DNA of 64,000 nucleotides, taken from contig NZ_CP012719.1 in assembly GCF_001697145.1 (NCBI RefSeq), positions 840,501 to 904,500 on the forward strand, given 5' to 3'. Below the pieces are notes generated by a model. That model saw only the letters and a program-made list of their open reading frames with translations, was not told the origin of the DNA and did not search any database. The stretch is from Streptococcus anginosus (GTDB lineage: Bacteria > Bacillota > Bacilli > Lactobacillales > Streptococcaceae). Of the stretch, positions 54,853 through 64,000 are shown piece by piece; position 1 is the first letter of the stretch, and every line of letters begins with the position of its first letter. The position numbers and the translations under genes are program-made.

Positions 54853-55323
54853 ATGGTTAAATTAGCAACGATTTGCTACATTGACAACGGCAAAGAATTT
54901 TTATTGCTACATCGAAATAAAAAGCCTAATGATGTCCATGCTGGTAAGTGGATTGGTGTTGGGGGTAAGTTAGAGAAAGGTGAAACGCCGCAGGAGTGTG
55001 CTGTAAGAGAAATCTTAGAAGAAACAGGCTTGCGAGTCAATAAGCCAGTATTAAAAGGTATTATCACGTTTCCAGATTTTACACCTGATAATGATTGGTA
55101 CACGTACGTATTTAAAGCGACAGAATTTGAGGGAGAACTGATTGACTGCGATGAAGGTACTTTGGAATGGGTACCTTATGAAGAAATCTTATCCAAGTCA
55201 ACTTGGGAAGGAGATTATACGTTTCTATCTTGGATTTTAGAAGATAAACCATTCTTCTCGGCTAAATTTTCCTATAAAGGGGATAAATTAGTGGAGAGTC
55301 ATGTTGATTTTTATGGAGAATAA
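54853..55323 (+). CDS. mutX: MutX/MutT-type Nudix hydrolase (8-oxo-dGTP diphosphatase)
   Basis: Hydrolyses oxidised nucleotides such as 8-oxo-dGTP, sanitising the dNTP pool. The 156-residue protein has the Nudix box GVGGKLEKGETPQECAVREI...EETG. Name follows the ung-mutX-pyrC order of pneumococcus, from memory. RBS AAAGGA. Confidence 0.88.
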   Translation: MVKLATICYIDNGKEFLLLHRNKKPNDVHAGKWIGVGGKLEKGETPQECAVREILEETGLRVNKPVLKGIITFPDFTPDNDWYTYVFKATEFEGELIDCDEGTLEWVPYEEILSKSTWEGDYTFLSWILEDKPFFSAKFSYKGDKLVESHVDFYGE

Positions 55324-55335
55324 GGAGAAAAGTGC

Positions 55336-56613
55336 ATGTTGTTAATTAAAAATGGTCGCGTTATGGATCCAAAATCTGGTTTTGATAAGGTTTGCGATGT
55401 CCTAGTTCAGGATAAAAAAATTCTTCAAATTGGTCAGGATTTGAAGGCAGAAAATGCTCAGGTGATTGATGCGACTGGATTGGTGGTGGCGCCAGGGCTG
55501 ATTGATATTCATGTTCATTTTCGTGAACCTGGTCAGACGCATAAAGAAGACATTCATACGGGTGCTTTAGCTGCGGCAGCGGGTGGATTTACAACGGTTG
55601 TCATGATGGCAAATACCACTCCAACGATTTCAACAGTAGAGACGTTGAAAGAAGTATTAGAATCTGCCCATCGTGAAAACATTCATATTAAGTCTGTCGC
55701 GACCATTACAAAGAATTTTGATGGACAGCATTTGACAGATTTCAAAGCGCTTTTGGAAGCGGGAGCTATTGGTTTTTCAGATGACGGAATTCCATTAAAA
55801 AGTACAAAAGTGGTACGCGAAGCTTTGGAAGAAGCTGACAAAAATGGTACATTTATCTGCCTTCACGAAGAGGATCCAGAACTCAATGGTATTCTTGGGT
55901 TTAATGAGCAGATTGCCAAAGAACATTTTGGATTTTGCGGTGCGACTGGGGTCGCTGAATATAGTATGATTGCGCGTGACGTGATGATTGCTCATGCAAC
56001 CAATACCCATATTCATATCCAGCATTTATCAAAAGCAGAAAGTGTGAAAGTCGTGGAATTCGCTCAGCGATTGGGCACTTACGTAACAGCAGAAGCAGCG
56101 CCCCAGCATTTTTCTAAGACAGAAGAGCTATTGTTGTTAAAAGGTAGCAATGCCAAAATGAACCCGCCACTTCGTTTGGAATCAGATCGTTTAGCTGTCA
56201 TTGAAGGACTTAAGTCTGGAGTTATTTCAGTCATTGCGACAGACCATGCACCTCATCACGCTGATGAAAAGAATGCAAAAGACATCACCAAAGCACCGTC
56301 TGGTATGACAGGTCTAGAAACGTCACTTTCGCTTGGTTTGACTTATTTGGTGGAAGCAGGTCATTTGACACTCATGCAGTTACTGGAAAAAATGACAATT
56401 AACCCAGCGCAACTCTATGATTTTGAAGCGGGTTATCTTGCTGAGAATGGTCCAGCCGATCTCACAATTTTCGATACAAATGCTGAACGCATGATAACAG
56501 AAGATTTTGCCTCAAAAGCAGCTAATTCACCATTTATCGGCGAAAAATTAAAAGGCGTTGTTCACTATACGATCTGTGATGGGCAAATTGTCTATGGAAG
56601 CAAATCATCATAA
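55336..56613 (+). CDS. pyrC: Dihydroorotase
   Basis: Closes N-carbamoyl-aspartate to dihydroorotate, step three of UMP synthesis. The 425-residue class I enzyme has zinc ligands [12 protein letters not shown] (HxH), a bridging Lys region replaced in this class by Asp, IQHLSKAE and ATDHAPHH motifs. Unlike other pyr genes in the window it has no PyrR leader: it is 12 bases behind mutX. Terminator follows. Confidence 0.95.
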   Translation: MLLIKNGRVMDPKSGFDKVCDVLVQDKKILQIGQDLKAENAQVIDATGLVVAPGLIDIHVHFREPGQTHKEDIHTGALAAAAGGFTTVVMMANTTPTISTVETLKEVLESAHRENIHIKSVATITKNFDGQHLTDFKALLEAGAIGFSDDGIPLKSTKVVREALEEADKNGTFICLHEEDPELNGILGFNEQIAKEHFGFCGATGVAEYSMIARDVMIAHATNTHIHIQHLSKAESVKVVEFAQRLGTYVTAEAAPQHFSKTEELLLLKGSNAKMNPPLRLESDRLAVIEGLKSGVISVIATDHAPHHADEKNAKDITKAPSGMTGLETSLSLGLTYLVEAGHLTLMQLLEKMTINPAQLYDFEAGYLAENGPADLTIFDTNAERMITEDFASKAANSPFIGEKLKGVVHYTICDGQIVYGSKSS

Positions 56614-56618
56614 CAAGC

Positions 56619-56652
56619 ATAAGGTTGGAAGTGTTTTTCAACCTTATTGTAT
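56619..56652 (+). terminator. Terminator of ung-mutX-pyrC
   Basis: ATAAGGTTG (56619-56627) pairs with CAACCTTAT (56639-56647), T-rich after. Confidence 0.8.
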
Positions 56653-56703
56653 TTTAAATTTCTTATAATTTTTAGAAAATTTTCTGTTTATTAGGATAAA
56701 AAA

Positions 56704-56712
56704 TGATACAAT
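56704..56712 (+). promoter_or_regulatory. Extended -10 promoter of metK
   Basis: TGA-TACAAT (hexamer 56707-56712), just upstream of the riboswitch. Confidence 0.6.
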
Positions 56713-56727
56713 AGAGAAGTTAAAATA

Positions 56728-56873
56728 GTCCCGAAAAGGTAGTTAAAGGTTAAATATTAACCATAGAGACTAGTGCTTTGTAACTTTTTAACGTAAGTCT
56801 GTTTACAGATTTTCAAGTAACTTCCTAGCAATAATAGAATTTTTAGGAGGGAATATTTCATTAAAAGGGGGAC
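56728..56873 (+). promoter_or_regulatory. SMK-box (SAM-III) riboswitch of metK
   Basis: GTCCCGAAAAGG (from 56728) and GCTTTGTAAC (56774-56783) match the conserved SMK core. GUCCC at 56728-56732 can pair with GGGAC (56869-56873) inside the metK Shine-Dalgarno GGGGGAC, which would block ribosome binding when SAM is bound. Between core and RBS is an 80-base insertion with its own hairpin (CTTCCTA/TAGGAGG, from 56821). Known for Lactobacillales metK leaders. Confidence 0.85.
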
Positions 56874-56879
56874 ATGAAT

Positions 56880-58073
56880 ATGTCAGAACGTAAACTTTTC
56901 ACGTCTGAATCTGTATCTGAAGGACATCCAGATAAGATTGCAGACCAAATTTCAGATGCTATTTTAGATGCTATCTTGGAGCAGGATCCAGAGGCTCATG
57001 TGGCTGCTGAGACAGCTGTCTATACAGGCTCTGTCCATGTTTTTGGGGAAATATCCACAAATGCTTATGTGGATATTAACCGCATAGTTCGCGATACAAT
57101 TGCAGAGATTGGTTATACAAAAGCTGAATATGGTTTTTCAGCAGAAACGGTGGGGGTGCATCCGTCGCTTGTTGAGCAATCACCAGATATTGCTCAAGGG
57201 GTAAATGAAGCCCTTGAAATTCGTGGAAATGCTGAACAAGATCCGCTTGATTTGATTGGTGCCGGTGATCAGGGGCTGATGTTTGGTTTTGCTGTAGATG
57301 AAACACCTGAACTAATGCCGTTGCCTATTTCTCTCAGTCACAAATTAGTCCGTCGTTTAGCAGAGCTTCGCAAATCTGGAGAAATTTCCTATCTTCGTCC
57401 GGATGCAAAATCTCAAGTAACGGTTGAATACGATGCAAACGACAAACCTATACGTGTGGATACTGTTGTTATTTCCACTCAACATGACCCAGAAGTAAGC
57501 AATGAGCAGATTCATCAAGATGTGATTGAAAAGGTCATTAAAGAAGTGGTTCCAGCAGAGTATTTAGATGAAAAAAGTAAGTTTTTCATCAATCCGACTG
57601 GTCGCTTTGTTATTGGCGGACCTCAAGGAGATTCTGGTTTAACTGGACGTAAAATTATCGTTGATACATATGGCGGTTATGCACGCCACGGAGGTGGGGC
57701 TTTCTCTGGAAAAGACGCCACAAAAGTCGATCGTTCCGCTTCTTATGCAGCGCGTTATATTGCCAAGAATATTGTTGCAGCAGGATTAGCTAAGAAAACA
57801 GAAGTTCAGCTAGCCTATGCTATCGGAGTCGCACATCCAGTATCAGTCCGCATTGATACTTTTGGCACAGGTACAGTTTCAGAAAGCAAGATTCAAGAAG
57901 CAGTTCGACAAATCTTTGATCTTCGTCCAGCGGGTATTATTCAAATGCTTGATTTGAAACGACCAATTTACCGTCAGACTGCTGCCTATGGGCACATGGG
58001 ACGTACAGATATTGACCTGCCGTGGGAAAAACTTGATAAAGTAGATGCTTTGAAAGCAGTTGTTGCAAAATAA
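56880..58073 (+). CDS. metK: S-adenosylmethionine synthetase
   Basis: Makes SAM from methionine and ATP. The 397-residue protein begins [19 protein letters not shown] and has [12 protein letters not shown] and [19 protein letters not shown] 56880 is 7 bases from GGGGGAC; the ATG at 56874 is too close. Translationally regulated by the SMK box. Confidence 0.97.
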   Translation: MSERKLFTSESVSEGHPDKIADQISDAILDAILEQDPEAHVAAETAVYTGSVHVFGEISTNAYVDINRIVRDTIAEIGYTKAEYGFSAETVGVHPSLVEQSPDIAQGVNEALEIRGNAEQDPLDLIGAGDQGLMFGFAVDETPELMPLPISLSHKLVRRLAELRKSGEISYLRPDAKSQVTVEYDANDKPIRVDTVVISTQHDPEVSNEQIHQDVIEKVIKEVVPAEYLDEKSKFFINPTGRFVIGGPQGDSGLTGRKIIVDTYGGYARHGGGAFSGKDATKVDRSASYAARYIAKNIVAAGLAKKTEVQLAYAIGVAHPVSVRIDTFGTGTVSESKIQEAVRQIFDLRPAGIIQMLDLKRPIYRQTAAYGHMGRTDIDLPWEKLDKVDALKAVVAK

Positions 58074-58241
58074 AGAAGAAGTTAGGATACAAGTCTCTTG
58101 TTTATAAATTTTTTATGAGGCATTTTACAATCAGCCACAGTTGCAATCTGACTTAAAACGTATTTATTTGTGCCGATTATATTAGTGTTATCTGCAAACT
58201 CCAGCAGTTCCCTAGATTGTTGGATCTAGTCATCATTTTGA

Positions 58242-58279
58242 GGAGCGGGACAAAATTGATTTTTGTCCCGCTCTTTTTA
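58242..58279. terminator. Strong terminator-like hairpin between metK and murA
   Basis: GAGCGGGACAAAA (58243-58255) and TTTTGTCCCGCTC (58261-58273) pair perfectly with TTTTT after. The rest of the 58074-58430 gap shows no gene. Confidence 0.88.
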
Positions 58280-58377
58280 GAATGCCACCAAAATAAAAGA
58301 GTTTTGTAATCGTTATATAACAAGAATAACAAGTTAAAAGAGATTTCTTTAAAAGGATAGGATTTTCACAGAAACTG

Positions 58378-58386
58378 TGTTATAAT
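58378..58386 (+). promoter_or_regulatory. Extended -10 promoter of murA
   Basis: TGT-TATAAT (hexamer 58381-58386). Confidence 0.55.
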
Positions 58387-58430
58387 AAAGTGCAGTATAT
58401 TTGATTATAAATTCCTTGAAAGAGCTAAAA

Positions 58431-59690
58431 ATGAAAAAAATTGTAATTAATGGCGGTCGCCCCTTAAAAGGAGAGGTGACTATTAGCGGTGCTAAAAATA
58501 GCGTAGTCGCTTTAATTCCGGCGACAATTTTATCTGATGAAATCGTGACATTGGACTGTGTGCCAGATATTTCCGATGTTGTGAGTTTGATTGACATTAT
58601 GGAAGCTATGGGAGCTACTGTTGAGCGCCAAGATGATACGCTAAGAATTGATCCTCGTGGTATAAAAAATGTGCCCATGCCTTATGGTAAAATCAATAGC
58701 TTGCGTGCTTCTTATTACTTTTATGGCAGTTTGCTTGGACGCTATGGCGAAGCAACAGTTGGCTTGCCTGGTGGCTGTGATTTGGGACCTCGACCGATTG
58801 ATTTGCATATCAAAGCTTTTGAAGCTATGGGGGCTACCATGACCTATGAGGGAAATTCCATGAACCTTTCGACAGGTGGCGAGCGGCTTCATGGAGCTAG
58901 TATTTACATGGATACAGTAAGTGTCGGAGCGACCATTAACACCATGCTTGCAGCAGTAAAAGCAAAAGGGCGCACCGTTATTGAAAATGCGGCTCGTGAG
59001 CCTGAGATCATTGATGTAGCGACACTTTTGAATAATATGGGGGCACACATTCGAGGAGCCGGTACTGACATTATTATCATTGAAGGTGTTGATCAGCTCC
59101 ATGGAACTCGTCACCAAGTTATTCCAGATCGAATTGAAGCAGGAACTTATATCTCAATGGCTGCTGCAATTGGTGAAGGCGTGCAAATCAACAATGTCCT
59201 TTATGAACACTTAGAAGGCTTTATTGCGAAATTAGAAGAAATGGGAGTCCGCATGACCGTTTCTGAAGATAGCGTGTATGTCGAAAAGCAGCATAATTTG
59301 AAAGCAATCAACATTAAGACGGCTCCTTATCCAGGCTTTGCTACAGACTTGCAACAGCCTATTACGCCACTTTTGTTAACTGCTGAAGGACGTGGCTTAA
59401 TTATTGATACGATTTATGAAAAGCGAGTAAATCATGTCCCTGAGTTAGCAAAAATGGCAGGAAAGATTTCAACGAGTACCAATCATATTGTTTATGAAGG
59501 GCCTAATCAATTGCAAGGTGAAGCGGTCAAAGCGACTGATTTGCGGGCAGGAGCAGCTCTTGTAATTGCAGGCTTGCTAGCTCATGGAAAAACCGAAATT
59601 ACAAATGTAGAATTTATTTTACGAGGTTATTCAAATATTATTGAAAAGTTGACGAGTTTAGGAGCAGACATTCAGCTTGTCGAAGGATAG
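58431..59690 (+). CDS. murA: UDP-N-acetylglucosamine 1-carboxyvinyltransferase
   Basis: First committed step of peptidoglycan synthesis, PEP transfer to UDP-GlcNAc. The 419-residue protein carries catalytic C116 in [25 protein letters not shown] at the N-terminus and an EPSP-synthase-like two-domain fold. Fosfomycin would target C116. Streptococci encode two MurA paralogues; whether this is murA or murZ is not decidable here. The longer start at 58401 was rejected. Confidence 0.94.
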   Translation: MKKIVINGGRPLKGEVTISGAKNSVVALIPATILSDEIVTLDCVPDISDVVSLIDIMEAMGATVERQDDTLRIDPRGIKNVPMPYGKINSLRASYYFYGSLLGRYGEATVGLPGGCDLGPRPIDLHIKAFEAMGATMTYEGNSMNLSTGGERLHGASIYMDTVSVGATINTMLAAVKAKGRTVIENAAREPEIIDVATLLNNMGAHIRGAGTDIIIIEGVDQLHGTRHQVIPDRIEAGTYISMAAAIGEGVQINNVLYEHLEGFIAKLEEMGVRMTVSEDSVYVEKQHNLKAINIKTAPYPGFATDLQQPITPLLLTAEGRGLIIDTIYEKRVNHVPELAKMAGKISTSTNHIVYEGPNQLQGEAVKATDLRAGAALVIAGLLAHGKTEITNVEFILRGYSNIIEKLTSLGADIQLVEG

Positions 59691-59723
59691 ATTCGAAACA
59701 GCGTTGACATGATGAGGTGAAAT

Positions 59724-59757
59724 AGCCCAGTTGGCGTACCAACTGGGTCTTATCTTT
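59724..59757 (+). terminator. Terminator after murA
   Basis: CCCAGTTGG and CCAACTGGG with a CGTA loop, followed by TCTTATCTTT; moderately T-rich. Confidence 0.7.
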
Positions 59758-59768
59758 AGAGGTAAGAT

Positions 59769-60320
59769 ATGAATTTGTGGACAAAATTGGCAGAATTTGC
59801 CTTTATAGAAACAGAGCATTTAGTATTGCGTCCCTTTTCCTTTATGGATAGTGAAGATTTTTATAAAATTGCTTCCAATCCTGAAAATCTACATTTCATT
59901 TTTCCTGCACAGGCTAATTTGCAAGAAAGTCAACATGTATTGGCTAATTATTTCATGAAATATCCTCTTGGAATTTGGGCGATCTGTGATAAAGATTCTG
60001 GGCAAATGATTGGTTCTGTTAAATTTGAAAAGATAGACGAAATCAAGGGTGAAGCAGAGCTTGGTTATTTTCTTCGGCATGATTATTGGGGACATGGTCT
60101 GATGACTGAGTGCGTCAAAAATATTGTTTATTTGGCATTTACACAGTTTGATTTGAAGCGACTTTATATTGTAACTCATCTGGAAAACAAAGCTAGCCAA
60201 AGAGTTGCCGAGAAGACAGGCTTTTCTTGTAGGCGGCAGTTCAAGGGGAGCGACCGTTATACACGTAAAATGCGGGATTATTTAGAGTTTTGCTATGAAA
60301 AAGGAGACTTTCATGAGTAA
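59769..60320 (+). CDS. GNAT family N-acetyltransferase
   Basis: A 183-residue RimJ/RimL-like acetyltransferase: ETEHLVLRPFSFMDSEDFY, LRHDYWGHGLMTECVKNIVY (acetyl-CoA segment) and NKASQRVAEKTGF. About 30 percent identical by eye to the GNAT at 33279. Overlaps spxR by 8 bases and shares its operon; substrate unknown. Confidence 0.8.
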   Translation: MNLWTKLAEFAFIETEHLVLRPFSFMDSEDFYKIASNPENLHFIFPAQANLQESQHVLANYFMKYPLGIWAICDKDSGQMIGSVKFEKIDEIKGEAELGYFLRHDYWGHGLMTECVKNIVYLAFTQFDLKRLYIVTHLENKASQRVAEKTGFSCRRQFKGSDRYTRKMRDYLEFCYEKGDFHE

Positions 60321-61590
60321 ACATCAAGAAATTATCGCTTATTTGGAAGAATTACCAGTAGGAAAGCGTGTTAGCGTACGCAGTATTTCCAATTATTTAG
60401 GAGTAAGCGAGGGGACTGCTTATCGTGCGATTAAAGAAGCCGAAAATCGTGGATTGGTAGAAACACGTCCTCGTAGCGGCACGATTCGCGTGAAATCTCC
60501 CAAAGTCGAGCTGGAGCACTTAACATTTAAAGAAATTGCTGAAATTACGAGATCAGAAGTATTAGCTGGTCAAGACGGACTTGAAAAGGAATTCAGTAAA
60601 TTCTCAATCGGGGCAATGACCGAGAAGAATCTCTTACGTTACTTAACAGAAGGAGGTCTCTTGATTATTGGAGACCGCACCCGTATTCAGTTATTGGCTT
60701 TGAAGCATGAAAATGCTGTTTTAGTGACAGGTGGTTTGGATGTGAATCATGATGTCTTAAAATTGGCGAACCGCTTAAGCATTCCTGTTCTAAGATCCCA
60801 ACATGATACCTTTACAGTTGCAACGATTATCAATCGTGCTCTGTCCAACATGCAGATCAAAACAGATATTTTAACCGTGGAACAGGTTTATCGTGGTAGT
60901 CATGAGTATGGTTTCTTAAAAGATACAGATACCGTTCGTGATTTTATGGATTTGGTTCGGAAAAACCGTAGCAGTCGTTTTCCTGTTGTTAATCAGCATA
61001 ATATGGTCGTTGGCGTGGTGACTATGCGTGATACTGGTGACAAGTCTCCTCACACTATTTTGGACAAAGTTATGACAAAAAATATCTATGCCGTTACTTT
61101 AAACACCAGCATTGCCAATGTTAGCCAGCGCATGATTACAGAAGATTTTGAAATGGTGCCAGTCATTCGGAGCAATCAAACTCTTCTTGGAGTCATTACG
61201 CGTCGTGATGTCATGGAAAAAATGAGTCGGGAACAAATCTCCAGCCTACCGACTTTTAGTGACCAAGTCTCTCAAAAACTTCGTCATATCAACAATGAAT
61301 TTTCTTTTGTTGTGGAACCTTTTATGTTAGAAAGTAACGGTGTTTTATCTAACGGGATTCTAACAGAGATTTTAACGACAGCAACACATCAATACATGAC
61401 ATCTGGCAAGAAAAATATTATTATTGAGCAGATGATGATTTATTTCTTGCAAGCTGTTCAGATTGATGAAACTTTGACGCTGCGACCAAGAATTGTCCGA
61501 CAAACACGGCATTCTGCTATTTTGGATTACGATATTTACCTAAAACTTCAACTGGTTGCAAAAGCAACAATTACAGTAAAAATAAATTAA
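60313..61590 (+). CDS. spxR: CBS-HotDog domain transcription factor SpxR
   Basis: A 425-residue multidomain regulator: winged HTH (1-70, VSVRSISNYLGVSEGTAYRAI), DRTGG-like domain (about 80-190), two CBS repeats (about 195-310) and a C-terminal hot-dog fold. In pneumococcus SpxR regulates spxB (pyruvate oxidase). ATG 60313 follows AAGGAG; a longer start at 60295 is unlikely. CBS domains suggest adenine-nucleotide sensing. Confidence 0.88.
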   Translation: MSKHQEIIAYLEELPVGKRVSVRSISNYLGVSEGTAYRAIKEAENRGLVETRPRSGTIRVKSPKVELEHLTFKEIAEITRSEVLAGQDGLEKEFSKFSIGAMTEKNLLRYLTEGGLLIIGDRTRIQLLALKHENAVLVTGGLDVNHDVLKLANRLSIPVLRSQHDTFTVATIINRALSNMQIKTDILTVEQVYRGSHEYGFLKDTDTVRDFMDLVRKNRSSRFPVVNQHNMVVGVVTMRDTGDKSPHTILDKVMTKNIYAVTLNTSIANVSQRMITEDFEMVPVIRSNQTLLGVITRRDVMEKMSREQISSLPTFSDQVSQKLRHINNEFSFVVEPFMLESNGVLSNGILTEILTTATHQYMTSGKKNIIIEQMMIYFLQAVQIDETLTLRPRIVRQTRHSAILDYDIYLKLQLVAKATITVKIN

Positions 61591-61614
61591 TACCTCAGAT
61601 ATTAAGGAGAAAGA

Positions 61615-62472
61615 ATGATAACTTTAAAATCACAACGTGAAATTGATTTAATGGAAAAAAGCGGTGCATTTCTCGCCAGTATTCATATCGGTTTAAGGGA
61701 TTTGATTAAGCCAGGTATTGACATGTGGGAAATTGAAGAGTATGTCCGCAGACGATGTAAGGAAGATAATGCTCTTCCGCTTCAAATTGGTGTAGAAGGG
61801 AGCATCATGGACTACCCTTATGCCACTTGCTGCTCATTGAATGATGAAGTGGCACATGCTTTTCCACGCCACCAAAAATTAGTTGAAGGTGACTTAATCA
61901 AAGTAGATATGGTCGTTGGCTTAGTTGATAAAGCTGAGTTAGATGTTTCTAAACTCGATTTCAACAACGTGGAACAAATGAAACACTATACAGAAAATTT
62001 CCGTGGAGGTGTTGCAGATTCTTGTTGGGCTTATGCAGTTGGTCAAGCGAGTGAAGAAGTGCACCAACTGATGGACGTGACAAAAGAATGCCTTTATCGT
62101 GGAATTGAAGCTGCTCAAGTTGGCAATCGGATTGGTGACATTGGTGCAGCGATTCAAGAGTATGCGGAAAGTCATGGCTATGGTGTTGTTCGTGACTTGG
62201 TAGGACACGGTGTTGGACCAACTATGCACGAAGAGCCAATGGTGCCTCATTACGGACGCGCTGGACGCGGATTGCGTCTTCGTGAAGGCATGGTTTTGAC
62301 AATTGAGCCGATGATTTCAACAGGTACTTGGGAGATTGACACAGATTTTGAGACGGGTTGGGCTCACAAAACGCTGGACGGTGGACTTTCTTGTCAATAC
62401 GAACATCAATTTGTGATTACCAAAGATGGTCCTGTTATCTTGACCAGTCAAGGAGAAGAAGGAACTTATTAA
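61615..62472 (+). CDS. map: Methionine aminopeptidase
   Basis: Removes N-terminal Met. The 285-residue type I enzyme has metal-site residues in KVDMVVG, ADSCWAYAVG, GHGVGPTMHEEP and TIEPM, plus the streptococcal-type insertion of about 27 residues before the ADSCW strand. RBS AAGGAG. Follows spxR by 24 bases. Confidence 0.95.
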   Translation: MITLKSQREIDLMEKSGAFLASIHIGLRDLIKPGIDMWEIEEYVRRRCKEDNALPLQIGVEGSIMDYPYATCCSLNDEVAHAFPRHQKLVEGDLIKVDMVVGLVDKAELDVSKLDFNNVEQMKHYTENFRGGVADSCWAYAVGQASEEVHQLMDVTKECLYRGIEAAQVGNRIGDIGAAIQEYAESHGYGVVRDLVGHGVGPTMHEEPMVPHYGRAGRGLRLREGMVLTIEPMISTGTWEIDTDFETGWAHKTLDGGLSCQYEHQFVITKDGPVILTSQGEEGTY

Positions 62473-62522
62473 AAATAAGAATGGAAAGGGGCTTTTTGCT
62501 CTGTATTCTAGTAGGAGACGAG

Positions 62523-63431
62523 ATGAAAAAGTTTGTTTCTAAGATTGGACAGAACCCGTTTTTACAATCCTTTTTTAAATTTTATCAAGCATCAGAGATT
62601 GATTTGACAAGCATTGCAGTGGCTTATTATTTGCTGATTTCGATTTTTCCGTTGCTATTGATTGTTGTGAATATATTGCCTTATTTTCAAATTCCGATAG
62701 CAGAATTTTTGGAAGCAATGGAAGATGTTCTACCTGAATCGCTGTATGAAGTCGTTGCAAAGGTAACCCGAAATTTGCTAACTCAGCCTTCTTCTGGCTT
62801 GTTGAGTTTTTCTATCCTTTCGGCTCTATGGGCATTTTCACAATCAATGTCATTTTTACAAAAAGCATTTAATAAAGCTTATGGTGTTGCAAAAGATAGA
62901 GGTCTGATATCACATAGATTATTTAGTTTAGTCATTAGCTTGGGGTTGCAATTTCTCTTTGCTTTGTCTCTTTTACTGACAATGTTTGGGAGAATGTCGC
63001 TTCGCTTGCTTCATAGCTTTTGGGAGTTTGACGGTCAATTATATGCCAGTTTGCAAAGAATGACCCAGCCGACTATTTACACCTTGCTGTTTCTTTCTTT
63101 ACTGATGCTTTATTACTTTTTACCCAATGTAAAAATCAGGAAAATCCGCTATGTTCTGCCAGGAACGATTTTTGTAGTTTTTACGATTGGGGTATTGTTA
63201 AATTTATTTTCCGTTTATTTGGACACTTATGTAAATCATTTAATGGATGTTCGATTTTTTAGTTCCATTTTTGTTGTCGTCGTCATGATTTGGTTTACCT
63301 TCATTGCCCAAATTATGATTATTGGGGCAATCTTAAATGCAAGTTACCAAGGATGTCACGAAAAAGAATTTGAAACGAGACACAAACAACTGACAACAAG
63401 ACTTATAAAAAATAAAGAGAAGTTCAAATGA
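62523..63431 (+). CDS. YihY/BrkB-family membrane protein
   Basis: A 302-residue protein with about six membrane segments (IAVAYYLLISIFPLLLIVVN first), belonging to the YihY/virulence factor BrkB family once proposed as RNase BN. Function unknown. ATG 62523 is 5 bases behind AGGAG (62513-62517); the open frame extends to 62358 within map but without RBS. Confidence 0.88.
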   Translation: MKKFVSKIGQNPFLQSFFKFYQASEIDLTSIAVAYYLLISIFPLLLIVVNILPYFQIPIAEFLEAMEDVLPESLYEVVAKVTRNLLTQPSSGLLSFSILSALWAFSQSMSFLQKAFNKAYGVAKDRGLISHRLFSLVISLGLQFLFALSLLLTMFGRMSLRLLHSFWEFDGQLYASLQRMTQPTIYTLLFLSLLMLYYFLPNVKIRKIRYVLPGTIFVVFTIGVLLNLFSVYLDTYVNHLMDVRFFSSIFVVVVMIWFTFIAQIMIIGAILNASYQGCHEKEFETRHKQLTTRLIKNKEKFK

Positions 63432-63445
63432 AACTTCTTTTTTTG
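63418..63445 (+). terminator. Terminator over the end of the YihY-family gene
   Basis: AGAAGTT (63418-63424) / AACTTCT (63432-63438) spans the stop codon and is followed by TTTTTTT. Confidence 0.8.
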
Positions 63446-63450
63446 TGGTT

Positions 63451-63484
63451 ATTTTATTGCATTTGCAATAAAATGTGATATAAT
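63451..63484 (+). promoter_or_regulatory. MarR-gene promoter with 24-bp perfect palindromic operator
   Basis: ATTTTATTGCA-TT-TGCAATAAAAT (63451-63474) is perfect on both arms and covers the -35 region (TTGCAT, 63457-63462); TATAAT lies at 63479-63484 with a TG extension. Likely autoregulatory MarR operator. Confidence 0.7.
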
Positions 63485-63502
63485 ATTGCTTAAGGAGGCA
63501 AT

Positions 63503-63952
63503 ATGACGATTTTGCGAGAGATTGGTATCATCGCCCGAGCGTTGGATTCAATGGCGAATATTGAATTTCGCCATGTTGATTTGGCCAAAGGGCAGTATCT
63601 TTATTTGGTTCGTATCGTAGAAAATCCCGGTATTATTCAAGAAGAACTTTCGGATTTGCTGAAAGTTGATCGGTCAACCGTTGCTCGCTCTGTCAAAAAA
63701 TTAGAGAGTAAAGGTTTGATTGAAAGAAGAAGTGCAGCTGGAAATTTAAAAAATAAAGAGCTTTTTGCGACGGATACAGGAAAAAAACTTTACCCGTTTA
63801 TCTTAGCAGAGCACACTTATTCTGAGCAGCAGGCTTTGACAGGATTTTCAAAAGAAGACGCCCAAATGTTAGAAGATATGTTAGCAAAGGTGCGACAGAA
63901 TATTACTGATGATTGGGAATTGGTTAAAAAAGGACAAAAAAGAAATTATTGA
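63503..63952 (+). CDS. MarR-family transcriptional regulator
   Basis: A 149-residue winged-helix dimer: the DNA-binding core is EELSDLLKVDRSTVARSVKKLESKGLIERRSA. Ligand unknown. RBS AAGGAGG. The palindrome in its promoter suggests self-repression; the gene beginning at 63963 is probably in the same operon. Confidence 0.88.
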   Translation: MTILREIGIIARALDSMANIEFRHVDLAKGQYLYLVRIVENPGIIQEELSDLLKVDRSTVARSVKKLESKGLIERRSAAGNLKNKELFATDTGKKLYPFILAEHTYSEQQALTGFSKEDAQMLEDMLAKVRQNITDDWELVKKGQKRNY

Positions 63953-63962
63953 GAGGTGTAAA

Positions 63963-64000
63963 ATGAAAGTCACAGTTGAAAATGAATTTTGGGAATTATT
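63963..64000 (+). CDS. Start of an unidentified gene (3' truncated)
   Basis: ATG 63963 follows GAGAGGTG and opens MKVTVENEFWEL before the window ends. Too short to identify. Confidence 0.55.
   Translation, partial: MKVTVENEFWEL

Overview
The window is chromosomal DNA of a low-GC Gram-positive coccus, almost certainly Streptococcus. Genus-level signs are the rapZ-yvcK-whiA block, a PmrA-type exporter in the mutM-coaE-pmrA-rpmG-secG-rnr-smpB block, comEA-comEC behind a SigX CIN-box, an SMK (SAM-III) riboswitch before metK, an SpxR-type CBS-HotDog regulator and an LPXTG adhesin. AT-rich spacers and gene content would fit the anginosus group, but the species is an inference.

Layout: 1-4.9 kb holds membrane proteins, ndk and rapZ-yvcK-whiA. 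4.9-12.2 kb is pyrR-pyrP-pyrB-carA-carB behind a PyrR attenuator. 12.3-16.0 kb is an MFS transporter behind its own PyrR-type attenuator, then a LysR gene, a carboxymuconolactone-decarboxylase-like gene and a cupin. A CpsY-like LysR gene (minus strand) faces pyrK-pyrD (third PyrR attenuator), then pyrF-pyrophosphatase-pyrE (fourth). With pyrC at 55.3 kb (ung-mutX-pyrC), every enzyme from bicarbonate and glutamine to UMP is encoded here. 21-25 kb holds a GT-C-like membrane protein, yozE, phoH and small genes.

25.1-32 kb is an accessory island. It carries a 1908-residue LPXTG protein built from Cna-B and pilin-type isopeptide domains, flanked by transposase fragments and what looks like the first 14 codons of a sigX/comX-like gene. 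ald (minus), a GNAT gene, tRNA-Thr, a decayed fumarate-reductase fragment and a leader-peptide-attenuated heterodimeric ABC exporter follow to 38.6 kb.

38.7-48.8 kb is the conserved ybeY-dgk-era ... mutM-coaE-pmrA-rpmG-secG-rnr-smpB block, interrupted between era and mutM by a broken alpha/beta hydrolase, a Nudix gene, a DinB-like gene and an acetyltransferase. 48.9-51.8 kb is comEA-comEC. 51.9-64 kb carries a DUF805 protein, a Gfo/Idh/MocA oxidoreductase, ung-mutX-pyrC, metK with its riboswitch, murA, a GNAT gene with spxR and map, a YihY/BrkB protein and a MarR regulator with a palindrome over its promoter.

The strongest regulatory signals are the four PyrR RNA elements, including one on a transporter with no obvious pyrimidine label, and the 23-codon leader with mutually exclusive hairpins upstream of the ABC exporter. 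I found no CRISPR array, prophage, or intact insertion sequence.
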